This document shows positions 44,955 through 54,066 of a stretch of DNA of 64,000 nucleotides, in pieces (positions within the stretch are counted from its first letter, which is position 1; the number at the start of each line of letters is the position of its first letter). The DNA comes from Dyadobacter koreensis (GTDB lineage: Bacteria; Bacteroidota; Bacteroidia; Cytophagales; Spirosomataceae). Made by a program: the position numbers and the translations under genes. The DNA lies in assembly GCF_900108855.1 (NCBI RefSeq), contig NZ_FNXY01000011.1, forward strand, positions 62,001 to 126,000. Direction: 5' to 3'. Below the pieces are notes generated by a model. It ran no database searches, had not been told where the DNA came from, and was given only the letters and a program-made list of their open reading frames with translations.

Positions 44955-45446
44955 TTACTTTACAACTTCATTCTTCAATTCCTTATTCATAACAGCAACT
45001 TTGTCTTTCAATCCTTCTTTGAAGATATCCAGCCGGTTAGCAACTTCGCTGTCACTTGCTCCAATAATTTGCGCCGCAAGAATACCTGCGTTTCTGGCAC
45101 CGTTCAGAGCAACCGTTGCAACGGGAACTCCTGATGGCATTTGCAAGATAGAAAGAACAGAATCCCAACCGTCGATCGAATTGCTTGACAAAACAGGCAC
45201 ACCGATCACAGGTAAAGATGTAAGCGAGGCAACCATTCCTGGTAAATGCGCCGCTCCGCCAGCACCTGCGATAATCACTTTTAATCCGCGCTTCCTCGCA
45301 GTGGATGCATATTCCAGCATACGTTCAGGTGTACGATGTGCAGAAACGATCTCCATTTCAAACGTAATGCCCAACTCATTTAGTGCGTCTGCCGCTTCCT
45401 GCATTACCTTCCGGTCAGACAGGCTTCCCATGATTATTCCTACCAT
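44955..45446 (-). CDS. purE: N5-carboxyaminoimidazole ribonucleotide mutase, PurE class I
   Basis: Converts N5-CAIR to CAIR in purine biosynthesis; works directly after PurK. The 163-residue chain has the family motifs MGSLSDRKVMQEAAD, EMEIVSAHRTPERMLEYA, IIAGAGGAAHLPGMVA and VLSILQMPSGVPVATVALNGA split over two blocks. The pairing with purK marks it as the class I bacterial mutase rather than the AIR carboxylase of animals. It follows purK by 39 bp. Confidence 0.97.
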   Translation of the reverse strand: MVGIIMGSLSDRKVMQEAADALNELGITFEMEIVSAHRTPERMLEYASTARKRGLKVIIAGAGGAAHLPGMVASLTSLPVIGVPVLSSNSIDGWDSVLSILQMPSGVPVATVALNGARNAGILAAQIIGASDSEVANRLDIFKEGLKDKVAVMNKELKNEVVK

Positions 45447-45485
45447 TATTATTTGATTTTTCGAATTTGGCTCCAGGCCTATACT

Positions 45486-46628
45486 TTATTTGTGCGGATC
45501 TCCGCTTATTACTCTGATACTTTTTTTAACAAAATCAACCTTCTCTTTCAAGGCTGCAATGTTGTTGTCCATGATTGTGATATGCCCCATTTTACGGAAA
45601 GGTTTGGTGATTGCTTTCCAATACAAAAACGGAAAAACCTGTTCGGTCGCCAGCAATTTTTCCATTCCTTCATAGACTGCCGGCCCTTCAAAACCATCTT
45701 CGCCCAGCAAATTCACCATGGCAGACGGAGCATATGCGGCTGTACTTCCCAGCGGCAAATCCAGAATGGCACGCCAGTGTTGTTCATATTGTGAAGTTGC
45801 ATTAGCACGAATTGTATGATGTCCGCTGTTGTGCGGACGTGGGGCCACTTCATTAATAAGCACTTCGCCGTCAGCAGTAAGGAATAACTCCACTGCCAGC
45901 AAACCCACAATTTCAAATGATTCTGCGGTTTTTCTGGCAATTTCCTGCGCTTTCTGATCAATTTCATCACTGATTTCTGCCGGAGCAAAAAGATATTCTA
46001 CCAGATTAAGTTCAGGATGAAAAACCATTTCCACCGTTGGGAAACATTTAATTTCTCCAGATGGATTTCTGGCCACAATAACAGCCAGTTCTTTTTCAAA
46101 AGGTACTGCTTTTTCAAGTAAACCAGGCTGATCAAAAGCCTTATCAATTTCAGCTTCCGAAGACACGCGCTGCACACCGCGGCCATCATAACCGTCGCGT
46201 CCGAGCTTGTGAAATGCAGGTAAAAAATCTATGAAATTCCGCACATCTTCCCGGTTTTCGGTAAGGACGAAGTCGGCTGTCGGAAGTTGTTTTTCGAGGT
46301 AAAATTGCTTTTGAATTCTTTTATCCTGAATTTTCCGGATAACAGAAGGCTGGGGATAAATAAGTTTTCCTTCTTTTTCAAGCGCTTCTAACGCTTCGAC
46401 ATTTACCTTTTCAATTTCTATCGTAATGACATCCAGATCTTTCCCAAACTCGTAAACAGTATCATAATCCTGTAAAGATCCTTGTGTGAATTTCGGAGCA
46501 ATTTTGCGGCAGGGTGCTTCTGCGTCAGGGTCTAAAATGTGAATGTCAAGGTTCCAGTCTATGGCGGCTTGCAAAAGCATAAGTCCTAACTGACCACCGC
46601 CAAGAATACCTATTCGGGATGAAAGCAT
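45486..46628 (-). CDS. purK: N5-carboxyaminoimidazole ribonucleotide synthase
   Basis: ATP-grasp ligase that carboxylates AIR with bicarbonate to N5-CAIR. The 380-residue length is normal. RIGILGGGQLGLMLLQAA opens the N-terminal domain, LGRDGYDGRGVQRV and the ATP-grasp core FVLTENREDVRNF, EKAVPFEKELAVIVARN follow, and LINEVAPRPHNSGHHTIRA is the family signature. First gene of the purK-purE-lysM run. Confidence 0.97.
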   Translation of the reverse strand: MLSSRIGILGGGQLGLMLLQAAIDWNLDIHILDPDAEAPCRKIAPKFTQGSLQDYDTVYEFGKDLDVITIEIEKVNVEALEALEKEGKLIYPQPSVIRKIQDKRIQKQFYLEKQLPTADFVLTENREDVRNFIDFLPAFHKLGRDGYDGRGVQRVSSEAEIDKAFDQPGLLEKAVPFEKELAVIVARNPSGEIKCFPTVEMVFHPELNLVEYLFAPAEISDEIDQKAQEIARKTAESFEIVGLLAVELFLTADGEVLINEVAPRPHNSGHHTIRANATSQYEQHWRAILDLPLGSTAAYAPSAMVNLLGEDGFEGPAVYEGMEKLLATEQVFPFLYWKAITKPFRKMGHITIMDNNIAALKEKVDFVKKSIRVISGDPHK

Positions 46629-46732
46629 TTAGTAGTTCGATTGTATTTTTGCAAAATTGGTGGAAAAAGCGCGAACTTAAAACTGTTTCTGTCAATAATC
46701 ACGATAAGATAAGTTTCCGAGGCGATATAATC

Positions 46733-48793
46733 TTATTTCATAAATCTGATTAGTCCAATTTCAACCAACAAAAAGAACAGAGCGCCGTACAGGAAATATT
46801 TCCAGAGACTTGTTCCCAGGTTTTGCTGCTGAAATTCCTGAGCAAAGGCGTCGTCATCGATCTTATCGAAAATCTGAACATTTTTCTGTCCTGAAAAAAT
46901 ATTCCGCAAATCCGTCGGTGAGAAATAAACCAGCTTGGATTCTGCGTTATTATGGTTCAGCGCAAGCAGTTGCTCTACTTTATTGTCTTTCACAAGTTCG
47001 AAATATCCGGCATCCAGTCCATTCCCTGTCTGGTCTCCTTGCGGAATTTCAAGTAAAAGCTGATTACCAACCAATTTCTGTACCGGAATCACTTCTGCTT
47101 TATTCCGACGCAATTTGTAAACACTGTTTTGAGCTTCTGTATTTACCGTCAATACAATCGGATTTTCATCGAAAGTAAAAGCAGTTCGTTGCGCCCTCAC
47201 ACTTAATGCAGCCATTTTGTACATAATTGGAACAAAAATGGCATGTTGCGCCATCGATCCAAATTCTGGAATAAGCGGTGAGGCAAACAAATAAATTTTA
47301 CCTTTTCCGCTCGACATCTGACTCAAATAAGGTTGGCCGCTGCGAAGTGCCAGAAGCGGCTGGCCCGCACTTGACCAGGTCCAGGCGGGTGACGTAGATG
47401 GCAAATTTAGATTCAATTCCTGTCGGATGGATTCTTCGAAGACGTCACTGAAAAACGGATTGTTCCGGTCAGGAGCTGCAATAGAAATCAATTCCCGGTT
47501 TGCTGGTTTTTCCGCATTCAAACCATTAATACCAAGATTTTGAAGTAAAGCGTTGTAACTTCCGGCATTCGGCGTCGACGGCGGAATTACAGTTAAGCTG
47601 CCACCTTTTCGAACAAAATCCTGAATTTCTGAAGCCAGCGTCCCCGAGGGTTGTTCAACGCCTTCAAGCAAAACCATATCCGAATTTTTGATTAAACCGG
47701 GATCAATATTTTGAGCAGCGAAACTTTGAAGAGCAAACAGACTGTCGTTGGCATATACATTATTGATGTAATTTCCTTCAAATTTTTGTCCGTAAATATG
47801 AAGGATACGGATCAGCGGCGATGCGTTTAACACAAAATAATAATCATTGTCAAAAGTTACCGGAAAATCGTCGAATGTAATTCTTCCCTGTTTAAATCCT
47901 TTTCCTTTCAAATTGAAATTAAACCTGGCAATTGCACTTCCGTTGGCCGGAACATTAACGGATGCTGTGGATGATTGTGTATTATCCAGACTTAATTTCA
48001 AAACGATCTTTTTAGCTTCGGCGCTTCCTGAATTACTGACCTTGACAAAAAGAATATTGTTCTGCAATTCTCTGATAAAAGGATTGCTGAGCCAAACTGA
48101 ATCAACAAAAATATTTTTTTCTGCGACGGCTTGTACAGGTACCAAAAAAAGCTGGTTAACAGAGTCCGTTTTTAATTTTGCCAAATCACCGGAAGTGCTT
48201 TTCTGAAAATCTGAAAACCAGAAAAACTGATTTTTGCTGCCGTTTTGATATTTCGACACCAGATTTTCCTGGCGCTTATATACCTGTTCAAACGTACGCG
48301 GTGTGTGAGAAAGCCCGATGGTTGTGAATCGGTCACGGATTTTTTCAGCCGGGTAAAGTCCTTGCTCTGTCGCCGAAAAATCGTTTGTTACTAATTGAAG
48401 AGATGTTGCATTTTTAAAAAGTCCAAGCAATTCGTTAAGCCGGGTCGTGGCAATATCAAGGTAACGTTTGTTATTAGACTCGTTTTGCATGCTGAACGAA
48501 TTATCCAGGTAGATGCTGGTAATCCCTTTCCTTTCAACAGATCCGTTATTTTTTCCTGGTAAAAATGGCTGAGCAAAGGCAAAAACGAGGCATGTAATTG
48601 CCAGAATACGGGCTGCCATAATCAGCCAGTGTTTTATTTTTCTGATTGATCGGGTCTGCGTTTCCACCGCTTTTAAAAAAGCGACATTTGTAAAAAAAAC
48701 ACGTTTTGTTTTCCTGAAATTAAATATATGAATGGCTATCGGAACAGATATGGCCAGTAAACCCCACAAGAATGACGGAAAAAGAAAACTCAT
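46733..48793 (-). CDS. BatA-domain membrane protein with vWA-like region
   Basis: A 686-residue inner membrane protein. It starts with the BatA N-terminal domain (about 1-80): FLFPSFLWGLLAISVPIAIHI, FRKTKRVFFTNVAFL and a second membrane helix WLIMAARILAITCLVFAFAQPF split by a turn. A vWA-like region follows, with DNSFSM matching the D-x-S-x-S metal motif, then a class I glutaminase-like or Rossmann-like region and a C-terminal membrane helix (LYGALFFLLVEIGLIRF). BatA-type proteins are typical of Bacteroidota, where some belong to the bat aerotolerance operon; here no moxR, batB-E or DUF58 genes are next to it. The exact role is unknown. Confidence 0.85.
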   Translation of the reverse strand: MSFLFPSFLWGLLAISVPIAIHIFNFRKTKRVFFTNVAFLKAVETQTRSIRKIKHWLIMAARILAITCLVFAFAQPFLPGKNNGSVERKGITSIYLDNSFSMQNESNNKRYLDIATTRLNELLGLFKNATSLQLVTNDFSATEQGLYPAEKIRDRFTTIGLSHTPRTFEQVYKRQENLVSKYQNGSKNQFFWFSDFQKSTSGDLAKLKTDSVNQLFLVPVQAVAEKNIFVDSVWLSNPFIRELQNNILFVKVSNSGSAEAKKIVLKLSLDNTQSSTASVNVPANGSAIARFNFNLKGKGFKQGRITFDDFPVTFDNDYYFVLNASPLIRILHIYGQKFEGNYINNVYANDSLFALQSFAAQNIDPGLIKNSDMVLLEGVEQPSGTLASEIQDFVRKGGSLTVIPPSTPNAGSYNALLQNLGINGLNAEKPANRELISIAAPDRNNPFFSDVFEESIRQELNLNLPSTSPAWTWSSAGQPLLALRSGQPYLSQMSSGKGKIYLFASPLIPEFGSMAQHAIFVPIMYKMAALSVRAQRTAFTFDENPIVLTVNTEAQNSVYKLRRNKAEVIPVQKLVGNQLLLEIPQGDQTGNGLDAGYFELVKDNKVEQLLALNHNNAESKLVYFSPTDLRNIFSGQKNVQIFDKIDDDAFAQEFQQQNLGTSLWKYFLYGALFFLLVEIGLIRFMK

Positions 48794-49096
48794 TTAGGTT
48801 CGGATGTTAATTTTAAGCCGCCGGCTTTCAGCAATTGGCAGTCAGTTTTACGCTGCAAGGAATTTGATATCTTAAAGAACGCAAATTTTTCAAATATCGG
48901 GTGATAAACTTTGGTTTTTATTCGTTCCCTGCATATCTGGTAAGAGTTCTGCGTATTTTACAGTATTTATTTCGGTGGCTTTCGGATAAGTCGACAGCTT
49001 TTTTCTAACTTTACAGTTCGTTTAGCAATTGTCGAAAAGCCTTATGGTTGGGCAATCTCCAATAAAAAAAGAAATTGATTAATTTTTAACAGAATT
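48794..49096. other. Intergenic region with a degenerate repeat
   Basis: 303 bp between two divergent genes. At 48821-48839 the sequence CCGGCTTTCAGCAATTGGC resembles the repeat arms at 15283-15399. No other structure or gene is evident, and no perfect TAnnTTTG box was found. Confidence 0.5.
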
Positions 49097-49651
49097 ATGG
49101 CCAAAGTATCGGTGAACAAACACCAGCCTGTTTATCAAATGCCTACGAACCCGGCAGCGGTTCGTACAAAAAGGTATGCGTTGCCAACTAAAAAATACAT
49201 TACGCTGGCGATGAAGAATTTCTTCAAAGCACAAATCAAGTGGATTTTGTTACCGGTGGCACTGCTTCTTATCAATGCTGTTGTGAGCATTACGGGTGTG
49301 TATCCAAATATCTGGATCTACGTTGTAATTTTTGTTGCGGTAATTCTTTACATTCTTTTTTGGGTTATTCAATTTACCGGAATTACTCAGTTAGCGCAGT
49401 ACAAACCGATGTTTGAAAAATTTTCATATGAAATAGACCAACGTCAGATTTTGATGAAAATGAATGCAAAAGAAGGAAGTATCATGAAATGGGAACAGAT
49501 TCAGGATGTATATAAAGATGAGGACGCGTATGTTCTGGTTATTTCCAGAGGGCAGTTTGTTCATCTTCCATTCTCGATTTTTACATCAGAACACGATGTT
49601 AAAGTTTTTGAAAGAATATTGAAACAAAAAGAATTCCTGAAAGAAAAGTAA
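49097..49651 (+). CDS. YcxB-like membrane protein
   Basis: A 184-residue protein with two adjacent transmembrane helices (about 50-70, IKWILLPVALLLINAVVSIT; and 74-95, IWIYVVIFVAVILYILFWVI) and a C-terminal cytoplasmic domain with YEIDQRQILMKMNAKEGSIMKW broken into strands, then WEQIQDVYKDEDAYVLVISRGQ, the pattern of YcxB-like proteins. The N-terminus is Pro/Lys-rich. The family has no assigned function. Monocistronic, with a strong terminator just downstream. Confidence 0.78.
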   Translation: MAKVSVNKHQPVYQMPTNPAAVRTKRYALPTKKYITLAMKNFFKAQIKWILLPVALLLINAVVSITGVYPNIWIYVVIFVAVILYILFWVIQFTGITQLAQYKPMFEKFSYEIDQRQILMKMNAKEGSIMKWEQIQDVYKDEDAYVLVISRGQFVHLPFSIFTSEHDVKVFERILKQKEFLKEK

Positions 49652-50255
49652 GGTGTTTTGATTATAATATAAAAGCGGAAATTGGGTGCGTCCCGGTTTC
49701 CGCTTTTTTTTAGTGTCAGTTTAACAGTAATGAAAGTTTTCTGCCAATCCTTCGGGATATAATCCGGCAGTTAAAACACTCTCTATTTATGCAATACAAA
49801 GATAGCTTCTGGACTATGCTTGAGGACATTAAATCGATGTAATTCTTATGCCGGAATCGGCAATTCAGCTAACACCGGAATCCGCCCCCTAAGGGATGGC
49901 AGTTAAATAGATTGTAGAAAATAGCCCAACTCTTCATGTTTAACATACGGAAAGGGTGACAGAATCTTTACTTTTAAATTATTTGAGCTAAAATTTGTAT
50001 TAATATTCAAACGGACGAATTTTATAACTGAAACAGCGATCCTTGAACTTTAGAAGATTTAAATATTTAAAAATCAATGTTTTACTAAACTATAATTGGT
50101 TAGAGTAAAAAATCACTTTTGGATACTTACGGGTAATCATCAAGCGAGGATCTTACGTTTTTTAAATGATATGAACCAAAGCTTGCCCGAAATCGTAAAA
50201 CCAGTACGAAAAAAGCCTATTTTTACGGCTTCTTGTTTCAATAGACCTTTAATTT
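49652..50255. other. 604-bp intergenic region upstream of gnd
   Basis: After the terminator at 49671-49711 the region is AT-rich and holds no convincing gene; the largest neat ATG frame near 49790 encodes only 17 residues. A small hairpin with a TTCG tetraloop (ATCC-TTCG-GGAT) lies within 49747-49758, and complementary AAGCC/GGCTT-type arms occur just before gnd (about 50208-50232). These could belong to the gnd leader. No perfect -7 box was recognised. Confidence 0.5.
49671..49711 (+). terminator. Terminator of the YcxB-like gene
   Basis: Arms AAAAGCGGAAA (49671-49681) and TTTCCGCTTTT (49697-49707) with a 15-nt internal part that can pair further (GGG/CCC), followed by T-run. Confidence 0.88.
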
Positions 50256-51668
50256 ATGTCAAATAACCTCTTCGATTTTGGAATGATTGGGTTGGGAGTA
50301 ATGGGTAGAAACCTGTTGCTGAATACCGCCGATCACGGTTTTTCTGTTATTGGCTTTGATAAAGACGAAGCTAAAACGGCTGCGCTTGAAGCTGCCGCAA
50401 CGGAAGGTACTACGGTGAAAGGAGTTCCGGATCTTGCACATATGGTGCAGCAATTACAGCGTCCACGGAAATTGATGATGCTTGTACCTGCCGGTAAACC
50501 GGTTGATGATGTGATCGAATCACTGCTGCCTTTGGTTGAAAAAGGTGATGTGATTATTGATGGTGGAAATTCTCATTATACCGATACATTACGTCGTGTT
50601 AAATATCTGCGCGACAAGGAAATTCATTTCATGGGTGTCGGAGTTTCCGGTGGAGAACAAGGTGCTCGAACCGGTCCGAGTATCATGCCTGGTGGAGATT
50701 TAGAGGCTTATTCACATGTGAAACCATTGCTGGAAGCCATTGCGGCGAAGGTAAATGGCGAGCCTTGTGTAGCATATCTAGGAAAAGAAGGAGCGGGTCA
50801 TTATGTGAAAATGGTTCACAATGGTATCGAATACGCGATCATGCAGTTGATCAGCGAATCATATACTTTGCTGAAACATGCAGGATTAAACAATGACGAA
50901 CTTCATGAAACTTTCAAAAAATGGAATGAAGGTGCGCTGCAATCTTTTCTTGTTGAAATTACAGCAGATATTTTTCTGCAAAAAGACGACAAAACAACCG
51001 CGCGTTTATTGGACGTAATTTCTGATAAAGCAGGTTCAAAAGGAACAGGGAAATGGACTTCTCAGGACTCTATGGAATTGCCCGTTGCTGTTTCTGTAAT
51101 TGATAGTGCAGTTGCAATGCGTACGGTTTCGGGATACAAAGAAGAAAGAATAAAAGCGGCAGCTTTATATAATGAGTCCGGTGCAGCCATTACGGTTTCG
51201 ACTGAGGAATGGATTAAGCAGGTTCACGATGCCTTATATTTCGGTACCATTTTAAGTTATGCGCAAGGTCTTGCAATGCTTTACCAGGCATCAAGAGAAT
51301 TGGCAATGGACATTCCTTTGCCAGATGCGGTAAGTGTGTGGCGCGGTGGATGTATTATACGTTCTACTTTATTGGAAACTTTCACTCAGGCATATAAAAA
51401 CTCGCCGGATCTGTCGAATATTCTGCTTGATCCAGGTGTTGCCGCCATTATTAAATCAGCGGAAAGCAATACGCGCGCAGTGGTTGCACAAGCGGCTTTG
51501 AGCGGAGTTCCTGCGGCGGCGTTGATGTCGTCACTTGCTTATTTCGACGCTTACCGCAGCGAACGTATGGCGACAAATCTTATCCAGGCGCAACGTGATT
51601 ATTTTGGCGCACATACCTATCAGCGTACAGACATTCCGGGAACTTTCCATACTGAATGGAATCATTAA
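50256..51668 (+). CDS. gnd: 6-phosphogluconate dehydrogenase (decarboxylating)
   Basis: Oxidatively decarboxylates 6-phosphogluconate to ribulose 5-phosphate with NADP+. The 470-residue length is that of the long (classical) form. GMIGLGVMGRNLLLN is the Rossmann motif; IIDGGNSHYTDT, MGVGVSGGEQGARTGPSIMPGG (split in function into substrate contacts), GAGHYVKMVHNGIEYAIMQ with the catalytic Lys, and RGGCIIRS follow. First gene of gnd-zwf-pgl; all three steps of the oxidative pentose phosphate branch are encoded together, supplying NADPH and pentose. Confidence 0.97.
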   Translation: MSNNLFDFGMIGLGVMGRNLLLNTADHGFSVIGFDKDEAKTAALEAAATEGTTVKGVPDLAHMVQQLQRPRKLMMLVPAGKPVDDVIESLLPLVEKGDVIIDGGNSHYTDTLRRVKYLRDKEIHFMGVGVSGGEQGARTGPSIMPGGDLEAYSHVKPLLEAIAAKVNGEPCVAYLGKEGAGHYVKMVHNGIEYAIMQLISESYTLLKHAGLNNDELHETFKKWNEGALQSFLVEITADIFLQKDDKTTARLLDVISDKAGSKGTGKWTSQDSMELPVAVSVIDSAVAMRTVSGYKEERIKAAALYNESGAAITVSTEEWIKQVHDALYFGTILSYAQGLAMLYQASRELAMDIPLPDAVSVWRGGCIIRSTLLETFTQAYKNSPDLSNILLDPGVAAIIKSAESNTRAVVAQAALSGVPAAALMSSLAYFDAYRSERMATNLIQAQRDYFGAHTYQRTDIPGTFHTEWNH

Positions 51669-51683
51669 AAGAAGGTAGCTTTT

Positions 51684-53186
51684 ATGAAAACAAATAAAAG
51701 ACCGCCTGCGTCCATACTTTTTATTTTTGGAGGCAGCGGTGATTTAAATTATAGAAAATTAACGCCGGCGCTTTATAATCTTTTTTTAGATGAATGGATG
51801 CCCGACAACTTTGCAATTGCCGGAATAGGTCGAAGTTCATATAGCAACGAAGAATATCATGGTCATTTGCTGGACGGGATAACAAAATTTTCTCGTCGTA
51901 AAGGTGAGCAAAACGGACATTGGAAGGATTTTAGCCAGCATGTTTCATATCTCCAAATGGATGGAGATGACGCGGCTGCCTATCATAAGATCACGGATTT
52001 GGTGAAAGAAAAAGAAGCCGAATGGGGACAACATCCAAACGTGATTTTTTACCTTGCCGTGGCTCCGCAGCTGGTCCCTTCGATCGCAACAAAACTTGGC
52101 GCGCTGAATCTATGCAGCGATGTACATTGCACCAGGATTGTCGTAGAAAAGCCTTTTGGTCATGATTTGAAAAGCGCGCATGAATTAAATGCTTTGCTTT
52201 CAAGCATGTTCAAGGAAGAGCAGATTTTCCGTATTGACCATTATTTGGGTAAAGAAACGGTTCAAAATATCCTGGCTCTACGTTTCGCAAATGCTTTATT
52301 TGAACCAATCTGGAATCGCAATTACATTGATCATATTCAGATTACTGCCGCTGAAAGCGTCGGTTTGGAAGGTCGTGGCGGATATTTTGAAAATTCGGGA
52401 GCTTTGCGTGATATGGTTCAAAACCATATTTTGCAGATACTTTGCATGGTTGCCATGGAAGCGCCTGTTTCTTTTGATGCGAACGAAATCAGAAATAAAA
52501 AGGTGGATGTATTAAACGCAATCCGCCGGATTACGCCTGATAAAGTGGGTGAACATGCCGTTCGCGGACAATATTCAAAAGGCTGGAAAAAAGGAGAGGA
52601 AGTCGTTGGCTATCGTGAGGAAAAAGGAGTTAATCCTGAATCTGCGATTGATACTTTTGCTGCTGCAAAATTCTATATCGATAACTGGCGCTGGCAGGGA
52701 GTTCCGATTTACGTCCGTACCGGAAAATACCTGAACCAGAAAGCAACGCATATTACGTTGCAGTTTAAATCTGCGCCGCATAATGCATTTCCAAGCGAGT
52801 CTGCTGATACCTGGCACTCAAATAAGCTGACGATAAGTATTCAGCCGGAAATGGATATCAGTATCCGTTTTCAGGTGAAACGTCCGGGGCAGACGATGAC
52901 TTTGGATCCGGTGGACATGACTTTCAGCTATGATACCGAAGCTGATCACGCTCCGGAAGCTTACGAAACTTTGCTTTTGGATGCAATGGAAGGTGATGCA
53001 ACTTTGTTTATGCGCGGCGACCAGGTTGAGGCTGCGTGGAAGGTGATTATGCCTATTCTAGAACATTGGGAAAGTCATAAACCAGCTGATTTCCCTAATT
53101 ATACTCCGGATTCATGGGGCCCTGAGGCAGCGGATAAACTGATTGCGCAGGAAGGACATACATGGATTAATGTACCATCAGCTTAA
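51684..53186 (+). CDS. zwf: Glucose-6-phosphate 1-dehydrogenase
   Basis: First step of the oxidative pentose phosphate pathway, making 6-phosphogluconolactone and NADPH. The 500-residue protein has FIFGGSGDLNYRKLTPALYNL (coenzyme fold), VVEKPFGHDLKSA, and the active-site signature RIDHYLGKETVQN with the substrate-binding His/Lys. Further typical blocks are IQITAAESVGLEGRGGYFE and PIYVRTGKYLNQK. Starts 15 bp after gnd and is followed 11 bp later by pgl. Confidence 0.97.
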   Translation: MKTNKRPPASILFIFGGSGDLNYRKLTPALYNLFLDEWMPDNFAIAGIGRSSYSNEEYHGHLLDGITKFSRRKGEQNGHWKDFSQHVSYLQMDGDDAAAYHKITDLVKEKEAEWGQHPNVIFYLAVAPQLVPSIATKLGALNLCSDVHCTRIVVEKPFGHDLKSAHELNALLSSMFKEEQIFRIDHYLGKETVQNILALRFANALFEPIWNRNYIDHIQITAAESVGLEGRGGYFENSGALRDMVQNHILQILCMVAMEAPVSFDANEIRNKKVDVLNAIRRITPDKVGEHAVRGQYSKGWKKGEEVVGYREEKGVNPESAIDTFAAAKFYIDNWRWQGVPIYVRTGKYLNQKATHITLQFKSAPHNAFPSESADTWHSNKLTISIQPEMDISIRFQVKRPGQTMTLDPVDMTFSYDTEADHAPEAYETLLLDAMEGDATLFMRGDQVEAAWKVIMPILEHWESHKPADFPNYTPDSWGPEAADKLIAQEGHTWINVPSA

Positions 53187-53197
53187 AATCACAAATT

Positions 53198-53926
53198 ATG
53201 GCGCAAATTCATATTGCAGAGGATGCCAGGCAGGTGAGTGAAGATCTTGCTAAGTGGCTTGGCAGTTATATTGAGGAAGTTTTAAGTAAAAAAGACAGGT
53301 TTACCTTTGTCCTCTCAGGCGGAAGTACACCGAAATTGTTGTATACATTGCTTGCTGCTAAGCCATATAGCGAAAGCATTTCCTGGGAAAAAATTCATTT
53401 TTTTTGGGGTGACGAAAGAGCGGTACCTTTTGAAGATTCTCGTAATAATGCTAAAATGGCATACGATGAATTGCTGGACAAGGTAGGTGCAAAAGCAGAG
53501 AATATTCATGTAATGCAGACGGATGTCAGTGCGGAGGAATCTGCTGCTGCGTACGAAAAAATCTTGAAGCAATATTTTGACGGAGAAGAAACCACCTTCG
53601 ATTTTGTATTACTTGGTATGGGCGATGATGGGCACACATTGTCATTATTTCCTGGAACATCTGTGATCCATGAAAAAGATGCTTGGGCAACTTCCTTCTT
53701 TTTACCTGCACAGGATATGTACCGTATCACTTTGACGGCACCGGTTGTTAATCATGCTGCATGTGTCGCATTTCTGGCAGTGGGATCAGGCAAGGCAGAA
53801 ACTTTGAAACATGTTCTCGAGGGCGAATTTCAGCCGGATACTTACCCGTCGCAGGTGATCAAACCTTCAAAAGGTGAACTTCACTGGTTCATCGATGAAG
53901 CTGCTGCAAGTGCTCTGACCGCATAA
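53198..53926 (+). CDS. pgl: 6-phosphogluconolactonase
   Basis: Hydrolyses 6-phosphogluconolactone to 6-phosphogluconate. The 242-residue protein is of the DevB/SOL type: FTFVLSGGSTPKLLYTLL (phosphate-binding), KIHFFWGDERAVPFEDSRNN and FDFVLLGMGDDGHTLSLFPG with the catalytic His, then ITLTAPVVNHAACVAFLAVG. Last gene of the operon, followed by a terminator. Confidence 0.97.
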   Translation: MAQIHIAEDARQVSEDLAKWLGSYIEEVLSKKDRFTFVLSGGSTPKLLYTLLAAKPYSESISWEKIHFFWGDERAVPFEDSRNNAKMAYDELLDKVGAKAENIHVMQTDVSAEESAAAYEKILKQYFDGEETTFDFVLLGMGDDGHTLSLFPGTSVIHEKDAWATSFFLPAQDMYRITLTAPVVNHAACVAFLAVGSGKAETLKHVLEGEFQPDTYPSQVIKPSKGELHWFIDEAAASALTA

Positions 53927-53945
53927 AATTTTATTAATAAGAGTG

Positions 53946-53985
53946 AAAAGGGACAATTTCGATTCGATATTGTCCCTTTTTCTGT
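53946..53985 (+). terminator. Terminator of gnd-zwf-pgl
   Basis: Perfect 12-bp arms AAAAGGGACAAT (53946-53957) and ATTGTCCCTTTT (53969-53980), followed by a T-run. Confidence 0.9.
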
Positions 53986-54066
53986 TTTGAAAAGAACGTT
54001 TGAATTTTATATGTGCTCAGTCAAATTACCCTTACATTTACAGTAACATTAGTCATAAGATAAAAA

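Noticed and set aside
49790..49842. 17-codon ATG frame upstream of gnd
   Set aside because: Too short, with no ribosome site, conservation argument or context to support it.
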